Below are positions 32,116-40,048 of a DNA stretch of 40,179 bases, one piece after another (the stretch's first letter is position 1; each line of letters begins with the position of its first letter). Both the position numbers and the translations under genes were made by a program. Source of the stretch: Lentisphaerota bacterium (GTDB lineage: Bacteria; Verrucomicrobiota; Lentisphaeria; Victivallales; Victivallaceae); assembly GCA_015061615.1 (NCBI GenBank), contig SUWE01000022.1, forward strand, positions 1 through 40,179, written 5' to 3'. The notes under the pieces are model-generated. The model did not search any database. It worked only from the letters and a program-made list of their open reading frames with translations, and was not told the origin of the DNA.

Positions 32116-34413
32116 ATGAGTTGGTTTGATTGGCTTATAACTTCAGTTCCGCTGGCTGCGGTGATGTGGCTGGGATTTTACTCGACAAAGTATATCCGCG
32201 GCGTGTCGGACTTCATGGTGGCAGGCAGAGTGTGCCGCCGCTATGTGATTTCCACAGCGAACATGGCAAACTCGCTGGCGCTGGTCTCACTGGTGGCGTA
32301 TGTGGAGTCGCACTACCGTACCGGATTTGCGATGACTTTCTGGAACTCGCTGATACTGCCGCTGACGATCATGGTGGCACTGAGCGGATGGTGCTTATAC
32401 CGTTTCCGTGAAACGCGCGCGATGAGTCTGGGACAATTCCTTGAAATGCGTTACAACCGCAGTCTGCGCATCTTTGCCTGTTTCCTCCGTTCCATTGCGG
32501 AAATCATGGCGAATATCATCATGCCCGCCATTGCCGCAAGATTCTTTATCTACTATCTCGGCTTGCCGCAGCACCTGAATATTTTCGGCTGGCAGTGTCC
32601 GACCTTCCTTCTTGTTGTGGCAATAACTCTCATCCTCGCCATCACCCTTATCTGTCTGGGCGGAACGCTTTCCATTGTCGTGACCGATACTTTGCAGGGA
32701 ATAATCTTCTTCCCGGTGGTGCTGATATTCATTATTTTCGTGCTGTATAAATTTTCGTGGACAACTGAGATCATGCCGGTGATGGCTGACCGTGTCGCCG
32801 GAGAAAGTTTCATCAATCCGTTCGATGTTCAGAATCTGCGCGACTTCAATCTCTTTCAGCTGATAACGATCATTATGGCGACGCTCCTTCATACCGCAAG
32901 CGGATTCACCGGCGGCAGCAACGCCGCCGCCAGCGCGCATGAAGCGAAAATGGGGTCGATCCTCGGTTCATGGCGCGGAGCATTTTCCACGGTCTGTTAT
33001 GTGGTTTTCGCAGTGGCGATCATCACGGTGATGAATCATATCAACTTTGCCAAAGATGCAAAAATCATCCGCGATTCGATTTCAAGTGAGATCGCCGAAG
33101 AGTTGATAAGCACTCCGGAAGAAAGAAAAGAGTTCAATCAGAAAATCAGCAGTATCCCTGAAATCAGACACAAAATCGGCGTGGATAAGCCGCTTTCACA
33201 GGACTCCAACCCCGATCAGGTCTACTTCGATGAAGCGGGCAGACACTTCGGCAAAGACGGCGAAGGCAATTACAAAACCCAGCAGTATAAAACGATCTTC
33301 CGCCAGCTGATGCTTCCGGCGACGATGCGCTATCTGCTGCCGCCGGGATTGATCGGACTGTTTTGCATGATGATCGTGCTTTTCATCCTTTCGTCGGATG
33401 ACAGCCGGATCTACTCTGCAAGCAGTACACTGGTGCAGGATTGTGTGGTTCCCTTCTACAAAAATGAAAATCTTTCACCTGAAAAACATATTTTCTATAT
33501 CCGTTTCATTTCGATTCTGGTCGGTGTGGTATTCCTGCTGGGCAGTTACTTTATGGCTCAGCTGGACTATATCAGTTTGTTCGTTTCCATTATGTACGGC
33601 ATGTGGCTCGGCGGATGCGGACCGATGATCATCTTCGGTTTTTACAGCCGTTTCGGCACGACCGCCGGAGCGTGGAGCAGTCTGCTCTGCGGAATGGGTA
33701 TAAATATGTCCGGTATCCTCATCCAGCGCAACTGGGCAAAACACATCTACCCCTTCCTTGAAGAACACGGTCTTGTGGATGCCGTCGGCAATTTCCTGCA
33801 CACCGTTTCCTCCCCCTTCAATCCGATCGTGGTGTGGGAAATGAATCCGCTCAAGTGCCCTGTCAACTCATACGAATTTTACTTTATTGCGATGATCGTT
33901 TCGATCGTGGTCTATCTGGCCGTTTCATGGCTGACCTGTAAAGAGCCGTTCAACCTTGACCGGATGCTTCACCGCGGCAAATATGCCATCGAGGGTGAAA
34001 GCAAACCGGCGGTGTTCAAGTGGAGCGTGAAAAATGTCTTTGCCAGACTCATCGGAATCACTCCCGAATACAGCAAAGGCGATAAAGTGATCGCATGGAG
34101 CGTATTTTCCTACTCCATAATCTACCAGTTCTTCATCTCGGTCGTGGTGGTGCTGGTGTGGAATATTTTCTACAAATGGCCTGTCCGGTGGTGGGGATAT
34201 TACTTCCTGATAACCTTCCTCATCATTCCTGCGATCTGTGCGGCGATCACGACGGTCTGGTTCGGCATCTGCGGAACACGCGATATGTTCCGGCTCTTCA
34301 AGGACCTTGAAAACAGAGTCGATGACCCGCTGGATAACGGCATGGTCGACGGCCACGTTTCACTTGCCGACAAAGCGAAAATGGAAGCTCTCGACAAAGA
34401 GAAAACTGAATAA
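32116..34413 (+). CDS. Sodium:solute symporter (SSS) family transporter
   Basis: Multi-pass inner-membrane protein of 765 aa. The ATG at 32116 is preferred because GGGAGGG stands just before it; an in-frame frame upstream adds 17 residues without a ribosome site. SSS features: FYSTKYIRGVSDFMVAGR near the N-terminus, ISTANMANSLALVSLVAYVE, and SGFTGGSNAAASAHEAK. About 13-15 hydrophobic segments alternate with a long charged loop at ~315-400, and three further helices extend the C-terminal half, making it longer than most SSS members (~500-600 aa). It would import a sugar or organic anion with Na+. It has its own promoter and terminator; the substrate cannot be told, though a carbohydrate fits the surroundings. 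Confidence 0.9.
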   Translation: MSWFDWLITSVPLAAVMWLGFYSTKYIRGVSDFMVAGRVCRRYVISTANMANSLALVSLVAYVESHYRTGFAMTFWNSLILPLTIMVALSGWCLYRFRETRAMSLGQFLEMRYNRSLRIFACFLRSIAEIMANIIMPAIAARFFIYYLGLPQHLNIFGWQCPTFLLVVAITLILAITLICLGGTLSIVVTDTLQGIIFFPVVLIFIIFVLYKFSWTTEIMPVMADRVAGESFINPFDVQNLRDFNLFQLITIIMATLLHTASGFTGGSNAAASAHEAKMGSILGSWRGAFSTVCYVVFAVAIITVMNHINFAKDAKIIRDSISSEIAEELISTPEERKEFNQKISSIPEIRHKIGVDKPLSQDSNPDQVYFDEAGRHFGKDGEGNYKTQQYKTIFRQLMLPATMRYLLPPGLIGLFCMMIVLFILSSDDSRIYSASSTLVQDCVVPFYKNENLSPEKHIFYIRFISILVGVVFLLGSYFMAQLDYISLFVSIMYGMWLGGCGPMIIFGFYSRFGTTAGAWSSLLCGMGINMSGILIQRNWAKHIYPFLEEHGLVDAVGNFLHTVSSPFNPIVVWEMNPLKCPVNSYEFYFIAMIVSIVVYLAVSWLTCKEPFNLDRMLHRGKYAIEGESKPAVFKWSVKNVFARLIGITPEYSKGDKVIAWSVFSYSIIYQFFISVVVVLVWNIFYKWPVRWWGYYFLITFLIIPAICAAITTVWFGICGTRDMFRLFKDLENRVDDPLDNGMVDGHVSLADKAKMEALDKEKTE

Positions 34414-34423
34414 AGTTTCCTGT

Positions 34424-34452
34424 CCCTGCCTGAACACGGCGGGGATTTTTTT
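34424..34452 (+). terminator. Terminator after the symporter gene
   Basis: CCCTGCC (34424-34430) pairs with GGCGGGG (34438-34444, one T-G wobble) around a 7-base loop, followed by A and seven T. Confidence 0.8.
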
Positions 34453-34459
34453 ACCTCCC

Positions 34460-34500
34460 GCTGATACCAGTTGAGTATTTACAATATAATTGGTATCAGC
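34460..34500. promoter_or_regulatory. Candidate operator: 10-bp arms 31 bp apart
   Basis: GCTGATACCA (34460-34469) and TGGTATCAGC (34491-34500) form a perfect inverted repeat with a 21-bp A/T-rich spacer. Arm centres are 31 bp apart, about three helical turns. It lies 22 bp upstream of the -35 box of the GntR/LacI-type regulator gene and has no T-run of its own, so a regulator site is more likely than a terminator. Confidence 0.65.
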
Positions 34501-34522
34501 TGGTGAAAAAAAATATTTGCTT

Positions 34523-34551
34523 TTGAAGAGTGTTTTAACTATATTTATACA
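34523..34551 (+). promoter_or_regulatory. Predicted promoter of the GntR/prepilin/hydrolase cassette
   Basis: TTGAAG (34523-34528), 17-bp spacer, TATACA (34546-34551), 24 bases ahead of the start codon. Confidence 0.65.
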
Positions 34552-34575
34552 GCACAACAAAGAAAAGGGAATAAA

Positions 34576-35646
34576 ATGCTGTTGAAATTGGATCCGCAAG
34601 TCTGTTCATCACGCCGTCTGCTGAGTTCGGCGCTGCGTGCGTATGCGGTGCATTTGCCGCCGGGGACTCCCTTTCCCAGTGAAAGCACGCTGCGCCGTGA
34701 GTTCGGCATTTCGCGGATGACTCTGAACCGGGCGCTGAATGATCTGGTCGCTGAGGGGATCCTTTACAACCGGCGCGGAGCGGGACGTTTTGCGGCGGAA
34801 AAAGATATCTGCCGGGTCTATTTTGTGCTGCCGTTTCTGGAAAAACGCAGAGATGATCTGTCGAACGGTTCCATTGTAAAAGATATTTTTGATGAACTTC
34901 AAATTCTGGCGCAAGAGAAGAATATCTCCCTGACGCCGCTGGTGGCATCGTTGACCAACCGCAGAGATGAACTTGATCTGGAAGTTTTCAGATTGCTGCC
35001 CGACGGTGCAAATGTGATTCTTCCCGGCTACTGGTACAGCGGTCTTTTTGATTTGTTACAGGCGAAAAAGTGTAAAATCGTTTTCATTTCCATGTCGGCA
35101 AGTTTCGGTTTTCTTTACGAAAAACAGGTTTCCGGCTGGTTCCGGCTGGAGTATGATTTGAGCGCCGCAGTGGAACTGGCAATGGAGCAGTTGCGGCTGT
35201 GCAATGTGAAACGCGCGGTTCTGATAGATGATGACGATCACTGTTTGAGTCCCTATCAGATCGGTTTGAAGCGGGCATTGAAAGATGATTTCATGCCGGA
35301 ACTGATAATTTACGGCAGCAAGGAAAACAGTTTCGGTGAAAACACATTGCGCTGTATGCTCAAAGCGCGTGACCGCTATCCGTTTGAAGGAATCATTGCG
35401 GCATCACCGCAAATCGCGCAGAAAGTACAGAAGATTCTGAAAAATCTTGAGCTGAAAATGCCGCTGGTCATGCTGAGAAAAGTGGCGGGGCAGGATGATG
35501 TCAGTTTCATAACCTACCCCAATAAACAGGTTGCCGGTCTGGCATTGAGCCAGTTGACAGCCCCAAAGTATGTTTCAGGAATAAAATTTGTAAAACCGTT
35601 GTTCAATGAAGCGGAGTCAACCCGCAATTTTTTGATAAAACCCTAA
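34576..35646 (+). CDS. GntR-type winged-helix regulator with LacI-like sensor domain
   Basis: 356 aa. The N-terminal winged helix (~12-75) reads LLSSALRAYAVHLPPGTPFPSESTLRREFGISRMTLNRAL, with PSE...GISRMT typical of GntR HTH domains. The remainder has the pattern of a periplasmic-binding-protein/LacI sensor (VYFVLPFLEKRR, VILPGYWYSGLFDLL, RAVLIDDDDHCLSPYQIGLKRAL, FEGIIAASPQIAQ), as in AraR-type regulators. It starts the cassette with the prepilin-like and 1130-aa genes and probably controls it through the dyad at 34460-34500. AAGGGA is the ribosome site. Ligand unknown, presumably a sugar. Confidence 0.9.
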   Translation: MLLKLDPQVCSSRRLLSSALRAYAVHLPPGTPFPSESTLRREFGISRMTLNRALNDLVAEGILYNRRGAGRFAAEKDICRVYFVLPFLEKRRDDLSNGSIVKDIFDELQILAQEKNISLTPLVASLTNRRDELDLEVFRLLPDGANVILPGYWYSGLFDLLQAKKCKIVFISMSASFGFLYEKQVSGWFRLEYDLSAAVELAMEQLRLCNVKRAVLIDDDDHCLSPYQIGLKRALKDDFMPELIIYGSKENSFGENTLRCMLKARDRYPFEGIIAASPQIAQKVQKILKNLELKMPLVMLRKVAGQDDVSFITYPNKQVAGLALSQLTAPKYVSGIKFVKPLFNEAESTRNFLIKP

Positions 35647-35661
35647 CGAAAGGAGAAAACA

Positions 35662-36468
35662 ATGAAAAAACAATTTACTTCAGAAGGCAGTTATTTCTGT
35701 CAGGTATCTGACAGAAAGCCCATGGGCTTCACCCTGATCGAGCTGCTGGTCGTTATTGCCATCATCGCCATTCTGGCATCGATACTGTTGCCTGCACTCA
35801 ACAGTGCCCGTGAACGCGGACGTACCGCGGACTGTCTGTCACACTACAAAACCGTATCCACGTACAACCTTATGTATCTGGGTGAAAACAACGACATGCA
35901 ACCGAATAACGGCAAAGCCCCGTCAGGTTTTGCGGTAACCTGGGTCGACCGTCTTCTGGTTCCCAACAACTCCGGTATGGAAGTTGTGCGCTGTCCCTCA
36001 TTCATCACCGATAAAGTCGGCGCTCAAGGCTGTTATGTCAGTGCTGGAACATTGAAAACCTACTGGGAAACAGGTATTTCAGGTTACGGTTCAGCGATCA
36101 CCAGCTATTCCCAGATGGCGCGCAACTGCTTTCTTGAAGATACTACATACAGCGGTAAAACCGGCGGAAAAATTTCCCGTATCAAAAATCCGTCAAAAGT
36201 TCTCTGCTTTGCCGACAGCTACCGTCCCACCGGTTCACGCAGTGACGGATACTTTTCGCTCTATCACAGTTATCTTGACAGCAACAGCGCTCAGGGACAG
36301 ATCGACGCCCGTCATGCCGGTTCGGTCGTCTGCGCCTTTGTTGACGGTCACGCGGAAACTGTCAAAACAAATGCCGGAGCCGACCGTACCACCTACACTT
36401 CAAGCAACAATCCGTACTCCGCATTCAACAGTAACGGCTTGAACTGTATCAGTACCGTAAATCAATAA
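35662..36468 (+). CDS. Prepilin-like H-X9-DG protein (GntR cassette)
   Basis: 268 aa. [16 protein letters not shown] and [13 protein letters not shown] follow a 22-residue leader ending in MG, so here the residue before Phe+1 is the canonical Gly. An alternative start at Met21 (MGFTLIELL) is possible, but AAAGGAG sits before the first ATG. The tail has [12 protein letters not shown] (H-X9-DG) and ends in a Ser/Asn/Thr-rich stretch. A cysteine segment [11 protein letters not shown] lies near residue 110. Fifteen bases after the regulator and 18 before the 1130-aa gene. Same family-level expectation as its two relatives here: export through a type II secretion/type IV pilus-like apparatus. Confidence 0.9.
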   Translation: MKKQFTSEGSYFCQVSDRKPMGFTLIELLVVIAIIAILASILLPALNSARERGRTADCLSHYKTVSTYNLMYLGENNDMQPNNGKAPSGFAVTWVDRLLVPNNSGMEVVRCPSFITDKVGAQGCYVSAGTLKTYWETGISGYGSAITSYSQMARNCFLEDTTYSGKTGGKISRIKNPSKVLCFADSYRPTGSRSDGYFSLYHSYLDSNSAQGQIDARHAGSVVCAFVDGHAETVKTNAGADRTTYTSSNNPYSAFNSNGLNCISTVNQ

Positions 36469-36486
36469 CACCAAACAGATTTTACC

Positions 36487-39400
36487 ATGAAAAATTTAAG
36501 AAATGTTTTACTGAGCTGCCTCGCAGCGGCATCAGTTCTCCCGTTGTCTGCCGATGACTCGGCTTATTACTCCGAACGCAGCAACATTCTCGGTTTTCAG
36601 GATTTCAAAAGCACCCTGCCCAATAAGACTCTGCCGACTGTCAAAGAGCAGATGCAGCACTACCGCATGGCATCGTACTCTGTTCCGCACAAATTGAGTG
36701 CGGCGGCAGCGGCGAAACAGGCAAAATGGTTCAAAGAAGCCGGATTCAACATGATCCTTGCCGAAAGCTGCCGTATGCTGGTGATGGATCTGCTGCCGGC
36801 ATCCGAAAGGACGGCGAAACTCCGCAGTCTGGACGACACGATCAAAGACAGCAAAATGATCTTTGACGCCTTGAAAAAAGAGGGCATCAAAACGATGCAC
36901 CATGTCACCTGTACCCAGGTTCCGATGAAAATGCTCCAGCTGCACCCGGAGTGGGCGGCAGTCTACATGACCTCCGGCAAAACAAAAATGAACTGGTACG
37001 GAACCGGAAACACCTGCATCAACAATGACGATTTCTGGAAGGTGTGGTTTTCCCGTCTGACCCGTCTGCTCAAAGAATCCCCGGCAGATGCGGTGATGAT
37101 CGACGAGATCCAGTTTTTCGGTCCTGACCTCTGCGGATGCAAATTCTGCCGGAAAAAGTTCAGGAAAGATACCGGTTACAGCCTGCCGGAAAACGGCAAA
37201 TTCAACGCATGGATCGGTCAGAATCCCGCCGCATTCCGCCGTTGGAGAAACTGGAGAATAGAAAAGGTCATCGAAAGACAGCAGGAGTGCCGCAAACTGC
37301 TCAAAAGTTTGAACACCGAAGCGGTATTTTCCGCCTATTTGTGCAATATCCTCACGGTTTACACCCGCCACGCCTTCGGCTGTGATATCAGCAATCTTCC
37401 GCAGTATGCCGACTCCATCGGTCTGGAAAGTATGCCTGCGGATCTGCGTTATCCGGAGTATTATCCGCAGGTTCTGCTTGAGCTGAAACTGCTCCGGGGC
37501 GTTTCAGAGAAAAAAGGCAACGCCCCGTGGGTGCTGTTCTATGCGTGGGACAGCTTCAGCGATATCGTTTCCACCCTGACCGCATTTGCCACCGGAACGC
37601 GCCAGTGGTGGTATCTGTTAGGCAAAAGCGAACATATCTGGCGCCCGATGCTCCAGTGGGAAATGGAACATGAATCTCTGCTTGCCCCCGCTGAAAATGC
37701 CGGAAATATAGCCGTTTACTTTTCCTCACTGACCCGCGGTCACAACCCGATGAACAGTACGGAGTGGGAACTCGGATTTTCCGGTTTGTGCAACGCGCTG
37801 AGCGATGAACAGATACCCTACCGCGTGGTGGTCGATGAAGAGTTCAAAGACGGTCTCGCCCTGCGTAAAAAAGCGGATACGCTGGTGGCGATGAATAATG
37901 CAGTGTGGTCGGAAAAATCTCTGGCGGAACTGGAAAAATTCATCCGCAACGGCGGAACGCTCATCACTTCCGGCAACTTTTCCATGGCTGATGACAACTA
38001 TAAGAAGCTCACCGACTTTGCCGCCGCGAAGCTGCTCGGATTCAATTACGATGGTGAAATCAAATCCGCTTCCGTCATGGAAGTTCCGCAGAAAAATCCT
38101 GTCACCGGGGAGTTCACCGGAAAAATCGCTTACGACAAGCGGATAATCAAATTGAAAAATATCGCGTCCGACGTAAAAGTCTACGGTTCATTCATCGACA
38201 AAGAGGGGAAATCATATCCCGGTATCCTCGTGCGCGAAGTCGGCAAAGGCAGGATCGTTTACTTTGCCGGCTCCCCTGAAAGATGCAGTTTCTTCTACTT
38301 CTACAACACCAATAAAGTCGTTCCCGGTCAAGTGTGGAAAGATTTCCGCAATCCGCAGTGGAGCAGTCTGCTGGCAAAGATCGTCAGAGCTTACAATGAC
38401 AAGGTCGTTTTTGAAGCGAAAAACTTCCCCAAAGGAGTCATTATCGAAGCGCTGAAACATAAAAACGGTGAAACCTCCGGAACGATGCTGACTCTGGTGA
38501 ACTTCCAGTCGAACCGGGTCAAAGCGGGATTCCAGCCGCAGTTGAGAGCTTACGACTTCCCGTCGGTTTATCAGAACCGTCCGGATAAAAGTGCGCCGAT
38601 GACACTGGATATTTACGCTCCCGGAACGAAAAAAGTCTATTTGTTCAGTGTCGATTTCGATGATGTTGTGGAGTGGAACTTCGTTAAAAACGGCGACCGT
38701 GTCACCGTTGAAATACCCGAACTTGCCCGCCATCTGGTGGTCTATTGCAGCAGCGGCAGTGACAAAGCGTTTGCAATCAAAGGCAGAAAGATCGTCAAAA
38801 CTCTGCCCGCAGTCAAGCCGCTTCTCAGAGAAGAACTGCCGGCGATCGCCGCGCCGCGCAATCCTGAATCAGTTACCATATTCTCTGACAACGCGGCATT
38901 TTCCGGCGGAGTTCCCCGCACGGAGTGGGTGTTGAATCAGCCGATACGCACCATCTACGGTGACCGCAGCGGCAAAACTGAAATGAGCGTGACCTTCAAA
39001 ATCGACAAAGCGATGGTCAGACCGATACTTGAAATGGGTGCGACCTGCGACGATATCCGCAACAGCCGCGCCAAAATCAAAATCGAGTTCAACGGTAAAA
39101 CGATTTTCGCAGGCAAAGCTCCCTATCCCGATTTCCGCTGGGCGGTAAATGAGTTCCCGCTGGGCGTGGAAAAACTGGAACCGGGCACTTACACCGTAAA
39201 AATCACCAATACGGATAAAGGTCCTTACGGCAATGTTCCGTGGCTGGGTGTGGCGTACTGCCGCCTCAAACCTTCCGGCAAAACGCTCGATGTGAAATTC
39301 GACAAAGCTGAAAATATCCCGGTTCGCGGAAAATTTGCCAAAGTGAACGGCAAATATGAAAACGGCGGATTCCGTTTCGGTTCAGACAAAACCGGTATTC

Positions 39401-39879
39401 AGATGTCTGCGCACATGATAACCGGCGAAGAAGGCGCTGTCGCGCTCAGCTTCAAAATAAACAAACCTGCGGAAGATGTGAAATTCAGTCTGCCGGTACT
39501 CCATCTGCGTCCGGCAAGTCTGGCATCGCTTTACGTCTCGGTTTCCGGCAAAAAAGCGCCTGAAATAGCAATCGGATTTTTCAATCCCTCCTCGAAAAAG
39601 GGTAAAGTGTTACCGGTCAAACAGGGCTTGGAGTTCGATAAAGAGTATCACGTTGCCGCTATCTGGAAAGATGGAAAATTCCGCGCCTACCTTGACGGGA
39701 AACTCCTCGGCGAAGGGGATATCCCGCTTGCAAAGGTGAAATTCAACGACCTCTTCATCGGTCCGTTCAAAGACAAGTATATCCACTCCTTCAACAAGTG
39801 GAGCGACAGCTGTCTGCTTACCGGATTGCGGGTCTGGAACATGGTTCCGGAAATTTCTGAGATCTTTCCGGAAAAGTGA
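36487..39879 (+). CDS. Secreted GH42/GH-A-like hydrolase with trimerisation-like and lectin-like domains
   Basis: 1130 aa with a signal peptide (MKNLRNVLLSCLAAASVLPLSA). Residues ~45-400 look like a (beta/alpha)8 barrel: AKWFKEAGFNMILAESCRM, PADAVMIDEIQFFGP with candidate acid Glu207, then a cysteine cluster (Cys216, Cys218, Cys221) in CGCKFCRKKFRKDTG, and DSIGLESMPAD. Residues ~410-650 resemble the beta-galactosidase trimerisation (GATase-like) domain: NIAVYFSS, EQIPYRVVVDE, LEKFIRNGGTLITSG, VGKGRIVYFAGS. Two beta domains follow, and the last ~180 residues resemble a LamG/concanavalin-type lectin fold (YHVAAIWKDGKFRAYLDGKLLGEG). Probably cleaves or binds an extracellular glycan; exact family not assigned. 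Last gene of the cassette, ended by a strong terminator. Confidence 0.87.
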   Translation: MKNLRNVLLSCLAAASVLPLSADDSAYYSERSNILGFQDFKSTLPNKTLPTVKEQMQHYRMASYSVPHKLSAAAAAKQAKWFKEAGFNMILAESCRMLVMDLLPASERTAKLRSLDDTIKDSKMIFDALKKEGIKTMHHVTCTQVPMKMLQLHPEWAAVYMTSGKTKMNWYGTGNTCINNDDFWKVWFSRLTRLLKESPADAVMIDEIQFFGPDLCGCKFCRKKFRKDTGYSLPENGKFNAWIGQNPAAFRRWRNWRIEKVIERQQECRKLLKSLNTEAVFSAYLCNILTVYTRHAFGCDISNLPQYADSIGLESMPADLRYPEYYPQVLLELKLLRGVSEKKGNAPWVLFYAWDSFSDIVSTLTAFATGTRQWWYLLGKSEHIWRPMLQWEMEHESLLAPAENAGNIAVYFSSLTRGHNPMNSTEWELGFSGLCNALSDEQIPYRVVVDEEFKDGLALRKKADTLVAMNNAVWSEKSLAELEKFIRNGGTLITSGNFSMADDNYKKLTDFAAAKLLGFNYDGEIKSASVMEVPQKNPVTGEFTGKIAYDKRIIKLKNIASDVKVYGSFIDKEGKSYPGILVREVGKGRIVYFAGSPERCSFFYFYNTNKVVPGQVWKDFRNPQWSSLLAKIVRAYNDKVVFEAKNFPKGVIIEALKHKNGETSGTMLTLVNFQSNRVKAGFQPQLRAYDFPSVYQNRPDKSAPMTLDIYAPGTKKVYLFSVDFDDVVEWNFVKNGDRVTVEIPELARHLVVYCSSGSDKAFAIKGRKIVKTLPAVKPLLREELPAIAAPRNPESVTIFSDNAAFSGGVPRTEWVLNQPIRTIYGDRSGKTEMSVTFKIDKAMVRPILEMGATCDDIRNSRAKIKIEFNGKTIFAGKAPYPDFRWAVNEFPLGVEKLEPGTYTVKITNTDKGPYGNVPWLGVAYCRLKPSGKTLDVKFDKAENIPVRGKFAKVNGKYENGGFRFGSDKTGIQMSAHMITGEEGAVALSFKINKPAEDVKFSLPVLHLRPASLASLYVSVSGKKAPEIAIGFFNPSSKKGKVLPVKQGLEFDKEYHVAAIWKDGKFRAYLDGKLLGEGDIPLAKVKFNDLFIGPFKDKYIHSFNKWSDSCLLTGLRVWNMVPEISEIFPEK

Positions 39880-39913
39880 TCCGTCATAAGCACGGTAAAC
39901 AAAATCATCACTG

Positions 39914-39956
39914 GGGGCTGAGCGCAAAACTTGATGTTTTGCGCTCAGCCCCTTTT
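39914..39956 (+). terminator. Terminator after the 1130-aa gene, within the repeat
   Basis: GGGGCTGAGCGCAAAAC (39914-39930) and GTTTTGCGCTCAGCCCC (39936-39952) form a perfect 17-bp stem with a 5-base loop, followed by TTTT. Confidence 0.85.
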
Positions 39957-39993
39957 CTGCGTAAAATAAATTCACTTGGAAGGATTGGCAGGC

Positions 39994-40032
39994 AAAAAAA
40001 TCCATTGCTCAAAACTGATGTTTGAGCAATGG
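39994..40032 (-). terminator. Rho-independent terminator (minus strand) within the repeat
   Basis: CCATTGCTCAAA (40002-40013) pairs with TTTGAGCAATGG (40021-40032); on the minus strand it is followed by A and seven T (40000-39994). It would stop leftward transcription from beyond the window. With the plus-strand terminator at 39914-39956 it makes the repeat a two-way insulator. Confidence 0.75.
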
Positions 40033-40048
40033 CAGATTTCAAGTAAAA

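Larger units (their letters stand above)
39914..40048. repeat. Right copy of the ~135-bp inverted repeat
   Basis: Reverse complement of 5-138, perfect over 39959-40048. This copy keeps the intact 17-bp palindrome that is degraded in the left copy. It begins 35 bases after the stop of the 1130-aa gene. Confidence 0.9.

Noticed and set aside
36532-37371. 279-codon minus-strand frame antisense to the 1130-aa gene
   Set aside because: The sense gene has a signal peptide, operon spacing and terminator; the antisense frame is a codon-bias shadow.
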